From: Epinephelus fuscoguttatus
Taxonomy: Eukaryota > Chordata > Actinopteri > Perciformes > Serranidae
Length of the DNA stretch: 64,000 nt
Reading direction: 5' to 3'
Assembly (NCBI RefSeq): GCF_011397635.1
Contig: NC_064753.1
Coordinates: 36,933,822 to 36,997,821 of the forward strand
Below the pieces are notes generated by a model. It searched no databases, was not told where the DNA came from, and saw only the letters and a list, made by a program, of their open reading frames with translations. A program made the position numbers and the translations under genes. Numbering within the stretch: the stretch's first letter is position 1; every line of letters starts with the position of its first letter. Of the stretch, positions 21,374 to 32,700 are shown one piece after another.

Positions 21374-23231
21374 ACCCATGCAATAACTTTGTTTTTAATA
21401 CTTACCAAGGATCTGGGTGCCAACACTGTAAACACCCCCCAAAAAATATTTGCCGACCTAGACAATAAGGTGTTTTTTTTTTAGGTGTTTTTATTATAAT
21501 ATTCCATGGGAACAGGCATACACCATTTTCCAAGATAAGAAAAAAGTTTCACTGAATTTTACAATATGTATTTATAGCATCAGTAATTGCAGCAGACCAA
21601 CTGTTTAAGTCCAAAAAGAGGAAAGAAGGGCTTGTTTTTGATTTAACAAAAGATGCTTTGAAAAAATGAAACAAGTGTTTTAAGAAATAAAAATCCATTT
21701 GTAGTTATTATACAAGTGTATTCACATCTTAAGAAGAAAAAATCCACCCTGAAAACTTCCACACTGTTAAAAGTGAGTATTTTGGATAGTAGTGACATAT
21801 TGTAACAGAAAATGTCTCTTTTGGTGAAATAAAGGTTTTAGAGTCAGTATCTTCTGCCCGGTCTACACGAATACAAACATTTTTTGAAAATGTCCATTTT
21901 CCCTCAACGTTTTGGCCTCTAGTCCACACGCAAACTGAGTTTTTTTTTTTTTTTTAATTTGTTTAAGAAATGATGAGGTCATCTCCTCAATTTGCACATG
22001 CCTTTTGTTACTTTGTGTAATGAGCGTGAGCCAGAACCCATAACAACAACGGTGGGCTACCACTTTGTTACCAGAGCTTTGTCTCATGATAATTTTACAT
22101 TTAAAACTTAGTGCTGCTGCACCAAATGTTTAGTCCAGCATCCATGGTTTGAATCAGTGGTTCCCAACTGGTGAGTCCCGGTCCAAAAGTGGGTCACAGG
22201 TCCATTCTGAATGGACCGCGAGTGACTCGTGAATGTTTCAAGTTTGTATAAAACACACTTTATTTTGATGTACAGTGAATTTCCAGCACAGAGGCTTTAC
22301 TTTGAAGTGCTGTTTCTTGCTGTAGAGGAAATGATTAACAGACAGCTACCTGACAGACAGCAAACTAGCTCGGCAGCATGGCCAAACGCCAGTATGACAC
22401 TGACCTTGAACTAATGACTAAGGAGAAATCTGGATCCCGTGGCCGGACCAGTTGGGAACCACTGGTTTTGGATCAGGCCCAGGCGAAATGGCAGATGGTG
22501 GGATAATTTTGAGTGGGATTATTGTTCATGAGGACTAGAAGGAAAACTTTAGCATGTCCAGAGCATCACTCGAATCTTTTAGTGAGCTCCTTCACCTCTT
22601 TATAGAAGGAGTAAATTTTTTTTTTTAAACAGGTAACATGAGCCTGTAGTCTTTAAAACCTTTGCAACGAGTGGAGAATGTGTGAGACAGCCAACAGCAG
22701 TGAACGTCTGGAGTTGTTTTTGCATTCTAGTGTGTGCAAAGTTATTTTATAAAACAGAGATTGTGTGGACAGTTTTTTTTTTTTTTAAATGGAGAGGGGA
22801 AAATATCCATTTTAAAAATGATCCATATACGTGCAGACAGAGCCTTAGAGTAAAGAAAGAAAGGCTTCTATGAAAACAGCAATAACACAAGGGAGGAAAG
22901 ACTTGTATGTTCTGAAATCATACCCTCAAAATGCCCCAATGAGCATGAAGCCACAAGATGTGCTCCATTTTAAGTTATGTGGCTACAAACATTTAATGAC
23001 AATGAAGTAGTTGGCGGGCCGTCTATATTTCTATATTTACAGCTGCTATATAGGTGGGCATAAATTAAAATAAGCCCAACAGATTTACACCCACTGTGTG
23101 ATGGGTGACAGGTAGGTATTCTGGAAGAAAAATTGAAACAAATGCACAAACAAACCTAAGCCAGGACCCTTAAGAGTCCAGGGGAGCAACAAACATCAGA
23201 AACTGGTGATAATTCAAAGACCATACCAGGG

Positions 23232-23262
<31 letters not shown>

Positions 23263-23662
23263 AAGTTCAGCCTGTTTACTACAAATCATCTGTTCTTTAC
23301 ATTACTGCTATATTAAGATTGTCAAATCGACAGTGTCAGCTGTCTTTTAAGTCCTCAAATGGATGTCAGTACATAAAGTGGAACCACAAATTTCAAGTGT
23401 GTAAGTAGACAGAGATGAATGGAAAACCATGACTGCTTGAATGGAAAGGGGGGTTGCACAGAAAATGGTCAGCAATAGCAGATAAATCTTTTGTAGTAAA
23501 TGGAGTAACACTTGGCAAAACACTGGTATGGTCCTAAAACAGTGTATGAAAATACGAGGGTGGATTTTTCCTTTGATGGAGTTTGAGAACCGTGTCAATA
23601 TTGTGAATGCAGACTTTGGGTCTGAGGGTGTCCTGGACAGTGGGGATGGGGCAGGGCAGGGG
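21374..23662. other. Convergent interval between fsd2 and khdc4
   Basis: No gene was recognised. It holds the khdc4 3' UTR (read leftward), an inverted-repeat hAT-type element at 22155-22464, T-rich tracts and a 27-base poly(T) at 23232-23258. A minus-strand AATAAA at 21490-21495 would give khdc4 a 3' UTR of about 2.1 kb. Confidence 0.5.
22155..22464. mobile_element. hAT-type non-autonomous element, copy 1
   Basis: Perfect 18-base terminal inverted repeats, CAGTGGTTCCCAACTGGT and its complement, the pattern of hAT/Charlie ends, with only an approximate 8-base target duplication. It is 310 bases long with no full transposase. Confidence 0.75.
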
Positions 23663-23793
23663 TTATGAGTTATCTGTCTTACTGCTGCGTGTCCTCTCCT
23701 CTTCTTCATCGGAGGAGTCTCCTCCGTAGGGCACTAGCCCTGATGCATCTTCGTCCACTTTAGACTTCTTCTCGCACACCTCCTCTTCAACAC
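23663..23793 (-). CDS. khdc4: khdc4 exon 14, C-terminus and stop
   Basis: 131 nt, ending in TAA at 23665-23663. It contains [14 protein letters not shown], matching human [14 protein letters not shown]. The protein stops soon after, so the human tail beyond this motif is shorter here. Confidence 0.93.
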
Positions 23794-26700
23794 CTGCAAG
23801 GGCACAATAAAAATATAGAGACAGAGAAAAGTAGAGAGAAGGTGGGGGGACATGAGAAAGAGAGGGGGGAGAGACAAAGCGAGAGAAAACAAAAAGGAAA
23901 CCCATTGCGGAGCCCCATGTTAGCGGTGGTTTTGAGTTCGTTTGATCCGCAGCCAGGGGAGGGAAGATATCAAATGAAACGGCAGCAGAGCACACATCCA
24001 TTACAGGCAGGTCCAGGGACACATGTTGAGAGAGAAAACAAGGGAAAGACAAAAAACATATACAAGAAGAGCATGTTAGTGGTTTCTACCAGTGGAGGGA
24101 GTCACACAGGTCTCCACTCCTCCCCCATTCCTCCATGGGGGGAGATGCCATTTCATGCAACAGACATGTCTGAGCAGCGTTGCCAGATGTACAGTTACTG
24201 TATTTGTATGATAATTTTGCCCCCTGTACGACAGAGTGTCACCATGTGTCATTAAATTTTAAGGGGCTTTACCCAGCTGATGATTTGGGGGCAGCTCTAT
24301 TATATGACACTTACAATTAGTACTTGATTTTAGTCTGTGCTCTCTAATTTTAATTAATTTACCGACATGAACAGGACAGCAAAAATATGGATACTGCGCC
24401 TGTGTTTATGCAGTCCTTTGCGACCTCCTTTAAACTAATCTTGCTTGGTGTAGGCTCTGATGAGCATGACTCGTGACCACGGTTGTTGTTTAGGAGCTTG
24501 AACTTTCTCACTAAGGTATGCTCAGTTTAACTGGGGTAGTTTTGAATGCACCAGTAAGCCCAATTATTCAGTTACTTTAGCTTGTGACCATGGCTGTTTC
24601 CTGCAGAATATGAAAAAGGTTTCCAATTGTGCCGTCTTGTATTTAATTTTGTAAGTGGGCTATTGCAAAAACGGTCAGACTTTCGGACTCATACTCCTGT
24701 TCACGCATCATAGCTACATCAGCTTGCTTTTAAAAAATTGATGTGGGAAAATTTGTAGGCATGTCAGGGAGTTTTAAAATACTTGTTTTTGTGAAGATGA
24801 CTTGCGTACGATTTTTGTTTCTCAAAATCCAATCATTTTAAGCTTCTGGCACCATAGTTAAATATTTCCCATCTGGCAACGCTGTTGTCTGAGTACTCGG
24901 GCTTTCAGAATATTTGGAGAAAGAAAGGCATACCCATCGACGCGGCGCTGCCAGGCACACTGACTGGATCTTCTGTCTCCATGTCTCTCAGCCTTTTGCG
25001 TGCAACAGGGGCAGGAGCCACAAAGACAGGTGGTGGTGGAGGCATCAGAATCCTGAAGAGAGAAAAACATCAATATCCACACCACACAAGCTTTACGAAC
25101 AATAATACACAAAGGAAATTAGATCTATTAACAGACCTTTCTACAACTTTTTCTTCTCCAACACTGGAGGCAGGAGGTACAGCTTCTTCATGAGCAGCAG
25201 GCTCTGGAGATCTGCTGGTGGGCTGAGAAGAAAAGTACAAAATATTTAAGATGAGAAGTACTGCTCATATTTATACTTTTTAATTTCAAAATACACATTT
25301 CAAATTATTTTAAAGGGTGAAAAGTCACTACACTAAATTTAATTGCCACCATTGTAATGGTTTTAATTTAAATCTTCACAGATGTGTCTCATGACAGACA
25401 AAGATATGAATTTGACAGAGCTTTCAGGGTTGATAGTTAATGTCGGGAGTTTCCAAATGGTCAGCATTGTATATCCATTTTCAAACCAGCACTGATGCAG
25501 CCTGCGGTGAAAAAACACTGCTCGGCTTTGTTTAATGCCCATTTGTATTAGGGATGGTCATTTGATCTTTAAATAACATTTGCGTGACCTACTACTCAAC
25601 AAGTCGCTACAGTGACAGCATGCACGTAGGATGAACAAACTGACACACTTTTCACTTTTCATACCATCATTTCATGGAATATAATGGTGTGTAATTTCAT
25701 GGTTTTTGCAGTGATGCTTGAAACTACTTCATTTTCTATGAATGGTGAAGACTGGACAGTGAATCTGCCAGTAGTAACTTCAACAGGTCAACTATTAAAA
25801 AAAAAAAGACAGTTATCTTTCAGTGACATGTACAGGTGGTACTCCTGAGCTAACCTCTTCTTCTTTAGCCCCCTCCTGGAAATGACGTTTGGGACTTCCT
25901 GGGTCAGCAGGGGTGTTTAAAGATCCTTCAGGCTCCACTGTCTCACTGCTACCAGGTTCCTAAAGAAGAGCAAAACCAACACAAAAAAGCTAAACTCCCT
26001 TGACACTGTCCTGACAACTTAATGATATAAATTATTACACAGACTATGAGCTCAGAAGCTTTTAACATGACATTTTATGAAGATCATGGCATGTGTGTGC
26101 AGATTTAAACTCAGTAAGTGGTCAGTCTATTAAATGACTGACAAAGCAATGGCAATAAAATAATATAATTTAAAATATTTTAACTGTTTTTCATGCTTTA
26201 TATCATAAAATTTTTTACAAGTTACATCAATCAACATAATGAAAAATACATGAATGTAGAACACAGTGATTAGTGGCAGCCTTAATCTTTGGTAATTACC
26301 TGGACGAGATAGGGATGCGGTTTCCTAGGACACACCGGATACTGAACCATTGCCTGAGAAGATGGAGGGTTTGTCGACATGTTAGAATGACTTGGGGGAC
26401 CATTTGCATTACTCCAATAACCACTGGCTCCTGAGTACGCTGGATAGCCGCCAGCATACCCATTTGCTGGGTAGTTATACCAGGACCCCTGGCTAGAGTA
26501 ATTGCTATTAGGTGGAAATCCATGTGCTGGGTATGCTGAAATGAAAGTATAGAACGTGGGGTTAATAGCACATATCACATGAATCATTAACGGTGTTTTG
26601 ACAAGTGTGACGTACTATTTCATCCTATTGTTGAGTCACTAAAGACGTCAAGGGACGATCAATTACCACAAGAAGAATGCAGGCAGCTAGTGGCTGATAT

Positions 26701-29700
26701 TTGGTCACCCTGTGGGATTAGTTACAAGACATAAAAGAGTACTCACGTTGTGTTGAGCCTGTGGCTGTGTACATCGACATCATACGGGTACTTTCAGCTC
26801 TCACCTGGAGAGTCAAAGAAAACCAAAACTATGTAAGGAGCTACAAAACAATTCACAAAGGCTGTGCTGATGTATTTTCAACAGCTGAGTTGCATTGTGG
26901 GTAGGTGCAGAGCACTCAAGACCTATCTCTGGAGATCAGGTGGTTCACGCTACCACTTTTACTTTAGGAGGTGGGTATCAGTGAAAACTATATGCTTTAA
27001 TAGTTTCACCTTCTTAAACCTCCCATCAGACTCATATAATACAACTAAACTTACACAACTTCATTTGTGGTGACAATATCATGAACTTACAGTTTCCAGC
27101 AGACTCTCAGTGAGTTTCTTCGCTGACTCCAAACCAGCTGCATTTGGGTGGCTGTGACACACAGATGGTCATGTGTTAAATATGATGAAACAGAGAGCAA
27201 AAAGAAAGAGGTTTTAGCATTTATATGCAGCAGGGCACGTAGACAGCTGATTCAGGGTATATTCAGATGTACAGTTGTCTTGCTTTGGTCTGAATGAAGC
27301 AAAGCAAGACACAATGGAGGGACAACTACGCAGGTTGATTTTAGCGCTGCTCATCGTGGACTATATTGCTGTCATTGTTCATTTTAGTCAAACCATACAG
27401 TTTAAAAATGAGGCGCGGCTCCAACTAGAAAACAATGTTTTGATGCATTGGCTTGCTGTATGTGCATATTAAGGCAGTACAAGGGGAGGTGCACATTAAC
27501 AATCCTCCGGGACTGTAACATGCTCATGCAAAGTATTCAATAATTGAAAATTTAAAATCCCATTCTCGACATTATGATCACCTTTGACAATTTAATAAGA
27601 CCAGGCTGTATGTTCTTTACGGATGAATCAATTGGATGGTGAAACATAACTTAATATAAACATTTGTGTTATGTTCACATTTTAAGCTAGGCTACTTCTG
27701 GAGTTTTGGTGAGGATGGCTGAGCGACAGCAATCGTAAATGGATGCAATCTGACTAGCACCCCGTGCATAAAAGCCAGTGTATGGTCGCATTTTGGCTTT
27801 TATCAAGTCGAAGGACAAAGGGACTTGGACAAGAGCCACACTGTATGCAAGTTGTGTCTAACTAACATTTGTTACTATTGTATTAATGAAAGGTAACAAA
27901 AAGTAAATTCATCTGTTCATTAATTATGGATCATCACAAATACACTGTAAACGTATATAAATGTGGCAAGTTGTCACAGAGTGAGAAAACATAAATCAGT
28001 AACAATCATAAATCCTGAACAGTTAACAAAAGGTGACCATTTGAAGTGAACATACCTGATGTAGACGTAAAGAGGCTCAAAGGACTCTCGTTTTGATGCT
28101 TGTTCAATGTAGCCAGAACCTTTTCCCCTGAGAAAGACTCGAGCCCCTGTCTCTGACTGGATGTGACTCAAGTACGAACCTCCTGGACCCTCAACCTTTT
28201 CGTTCACGTTGAACGAGGGCAACACGTGGTCCAGACCCACAAAAATCTTTGTGTGCACAAAACTCTGTGGATGTAGGAAAAATGTGATAAATAATTAGGG
28301 TTCTTTATTGACATCTATAAGTCAGAATAGGATGTAGAGCGGCTTTGTAAGCAGGTGCAGAAATCCAAGGCTTTTCCCTTTCAACCAGGGACGTTCTCTC
28401 TGCTGCTTAATTTAGGAGGTGGGTATCAGTGAAGACAACATGGTCTTCATTTGCCTCACTTTCTTAACCTCCATTTGTAAAATCCTGACTCTGACATGAG
28501 ACGTCACAGAGAATAGATATTCAACACAGAAGACATGAGCTACATTATGAATTGTATACAACATAATCCTGATTTCACTTTGCACATAAACTGATTTTCA
28601 CGTGCCACAGTTACACATCAAAATAAATGACTATTGCTTTATTTTAGAGCTCAACTGATTCATTGGTTTGGCCGATGAAGCAGCACCAATAGGACTTTTT
28701 CTACAAGCTAGTGGCCGATGACTGCGCTGCCTCCGTTTTTACAGTTAGTTTGATGTTCAGTTCTAGATTTGTTTGTTAATTCCTTTGAGTTTGTTGTTTA
28801 GTTACAGGCAGATAAATATTAATATAAACACCATGCCCGTTTACCCCTGAATGAGGAGCTGCCGGCCGATGTCCTGGCACTGAGTTGGTGGTGGGCATCC
28901 GTGGCACAGGTGGGGTGACAACGGGGCGAGGAGGCTGAGGGTAGAGTGTGAGCGGTGGCATTACAGGCACCTGTTGTCCTCCTGATGCTGCTGAGGCCCT
29001 CAACACGTCCTCGGAGATGATCTCCTTTATCCTCTGCACAGCCTCTGATGATGCAGAGATGTCAACAATCAGCCGTAAACAACAGGCATTTGTGAATTGC
29101 ATTAGATGAAGATGATGCCAGACTCTGCATACTGAGGAGATTTTCAAAAAGTGCTACTTACTATTGACCTGCTCTTGGTTCTTTCCCTGGACATGCAAAT
29201 ATAAAGGTCTTTGTCTGAAAGAAAGCAATCAGAAATGTCATGGACAACACAGAACTTCTACATTCTTCCATACTGCTGTTCTCTTATCTTCTCATTATCA
29301 TGGCAACACTAGTGAATTTTATTTCATATGGTAACTGACTGATTTAATTTTTATTCCATGGCGGTGCCCTTAGGACTGTGTCAATAACTGCAATACCACA
29401 GTCATGTGATGCCTACCACAGGGGTGAGCTACTAACCATCATCACCACCATTTTTGTTCTTCCTTTTATTGGCTGGTGAAAGTTACAGGAGTGCATATAA
29501 TCTTTGTTTAATTGTTATCATGTATCATGACCCGTCTGCACCGGCTGTGTGCAGGCTCGAGTCTCGGCTGTGTCTCATGGGCAATACAGTGACCTGAAGT
29601 GTTTATTTACCCTTCAAGTATTTATTTATTTTTTTTACAGTAAGCACATTAAAGTGAGGTTAATGCCAAATGAAAAAGACACTGAACATTTTGCAAGCTA

Positions 29701-32700
29701 AGCAGATCAACATGTGCTGTCTCTGGACTGAATCCGAGAGCAGCACACTGTGACTCTCCCTTTACTTTTAGCTGGAAAGGAAGACACGGTGAACATCTTG
29801 GGTCTTGAAGAGCTGCATTGTTTATTCATGGGCAAACTGTAACCTACATTGTACATTTACTGCCACTTGACAACTTCTGGTAACCTGAGCACAGCCTCTG
29901 TCACTCTCTCGCTCAACCATATTATTTATTATTCCTTGGCTGGAGTACTTACGACTTTGTTGTTCGTACATGATTTTAAACTGCTGGGGTTATGGTACTT
30001 GTTTCCTTGTATTAAAAAAAAACCCTACCATTTCAGGCCTAATTGCACTCCTGTTAAATATAGTGACATTTCATTAAAACAACTAAACACCATATTGTCT
30101 AGTTTACCATCTGGCATCAAGTAAGTATACTTGCAAAAGTGATGTCAAACTTTAATTTATGGAATATGTCTTTGATAGGAACAACACCATGTCTTCATTA
30201 AAGATGTCTGGAGCCAATACTAATGAAAGGTGTGCCAAATAGTAGGTTACAACTCTTAATGCGTCAGATACATAATCAGGGCTCAACAATAACGATTGCC
30301 CGATTGCCCGGGGCAAGTAAAACTCAAGGTCAGGCATGTAAACTAACAACTCACTTGCCCGATCGGGCAAGTTGCTCAAAATAGTAAAAGTTAATAACTA
30401 ATTGATAAAATAAATGTATTTTAAAACGCGCTCTTCTGCTCTGATGCAGCGGTCTCTCTGCCTGAAGTCACAGACACATGCTGTGTAACGTCCTGCCCAC
30501 AGCCCCCATTGATATTATTTTGCACGACGGACGCTTCATATAATAACATAACAATATACTATTTATGGTGTTATGTCATCGTGTCATTTCTGTCTCTACA
30601 TGGTCACGTGTTAACAATTCTCCTCTGCTCTCTGTATCACGCATGGCAGAGTTCCGCCACACACACAGGTGAGGACGCTACAGTTTCCTGACCAAAGCTG
30701 ACCCCGAGCCCGGTGCAGTTTGTCAGCTGACAAAGTTATTGTTATGGACACTGTGTAAATAACATCAACAGACTGCTGTTACGCACAGACAAACAGCTGC
30801 TGGCACAGCAGCGCAGCACGGCACTCGTGCTGAGCTCGTGTTGCGTTCAGGCGTTGTCACGTAAATAACAACTTCCAACACTTAAATAGGTCATAGCACA
30901 AAACAGCAGCATGTCATGTGACTTTTTACTTTTATTATATTCAATAAAATTGTATGGTCCTAAATCTTGAGACACCTCATATGTAAGCTAGACAGACATT
31001 TCACCTGCTCATTACTGTGCACACATGTACTGTATATACTTAGTCCTAAAGAGCTCTTCTGATGCCAGTAGATACATAGAAACATCCCAGCAGGCTGTGC
31101 TTTGCAAGCATATAAAAAAATTTCACGCATATGAAAATTATTTTTCCTGCGTGTGCTTCACCTCCACTGCTACAACTCCATCCTAGGGGAAACACTGCTG
31201 TGTGCGTTTTGTGCAACAGGTGGATGTGGTAGTCTACTGATAGAGTAGAGCAGGGCAGAGAGATGGAAGCAAAATATATTAAACCCGGTGTTAATACAGC
31301 AGAACTGGAGAGAGGGGTGAAAAATAAATAGAGGTGGGCATGGCTCAAGCAGGGCGCAAAATTACAGACGGAGAACGACTGACAAATTTTTCACTTTAAG
31401 CCCTGACACTGTCATTTTTGTGTAGGAATTAAGCTACAATACATGACATATGTTGTTTTAATTAATAAATACAGTGTGAATAAAGATTACATAACATAAA
31501 AATAACTGCAGTCTTTGTTATTTGATAGCCACTTAAATTAAACAATTTTTATAGGGCAAGTGAAAAAAAACCTTAGTGTTGAACCCTGATGATTATTGAA
31601 CATGATTTGGTTAAATAAAAGTATCAGATTGGGCAGTAGTAAAGAATGTGGATGTGTATATGGGCAAGAAAAACTTGATCGGGACATCTCTGGTCTTTGT
31701 ACATACCCTGCTTTTCCCTTTTCAGCATCAGACATGTAATGACCTTTCGTTGAGACGACTGCTCCACTAAACTGTCGGATCTGAAAAAGGTAAAAGGAAG
31801 TTTGACATTAGAGGGATTTATAGAGAAGATGTTTATTCAAAGTTGTTAAATACCTTTCTTAACCTTTTTTTTCCCCTCACATCTCCCATTTATTTTAACC
31901 AATGTGGTGTTTCAAATGCAACACTACCACTGTCATCATAAGCGCTATATTGTAGACAACTGGACTTGCTTGCGTTTCTTGAAGACGTTTCACCTCTCAT
32001 CCAAGAAGCTTCTTCAGTTCTAAAGGACTGGTACAAAGTTGCAGGCTTTAAACCTTGTGTGGGTGGGAACCCTTGCAGAGTCGTAGGGGTCACATGTGAG
32101 TTCTTAGTTTCAGAGTTGTTAAGGTCACAATGTCAGTCATTGACCCACCTGGCCACCATGTGAGTCGTTAGGGTCAGGAGGGACCAGGTGTGAAGTCATC
32201 TGGGGAGGGTTTCCAAGACTGCATTGTAGGTGGGTGATAAGTGGTGTCGTAAGCCACCCCCTCTGTTTAACGATGGTAGTTCCAGCTTGACGTAGATGGC
32301 TTCTTTTACTCCTCTTTCAAACCATCTTTCCTCCCTGGCCAAGATGTGCACATTGCTGTCGTCAAAGGAGTGTCCCTTCTGTAGATGTAGGTGGACAGCT
32401 GAGTCTTGACCTGAGAAGCTGGCTCTCCTGTGCTGTGCCATGCGCTTGTGGAGTGGTTGTTTTGTTTCCCCAATGTATAAATCTGTGCATTCATGGCTGC
32501 ACTGAACTGCATAAACTACATTACTTTACTCATGCCTGGGTGTTTGTCCCTGGGGTGGACAAATTTCTGTCTCAGTGTGTTACTGGGTTTAAAGTGCACA
32601 GGCATGTGGTGTTTATTGAAAATCCTCCTGAGTTTCTCAGACAGTCCTGCGACATAAGGAATGGCAATGTTGTTACGTTTTGTGTCTCTTCCTCTCTGTC

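Noticed and set aside
26296-26571. 91-codon minus-strand ORF in a second frame over khdc4 exon 10
   Set aside because: Only the other frame joins neighbouring exons in phase and gives the expected Tyr/Gly/Pro-rich segment.
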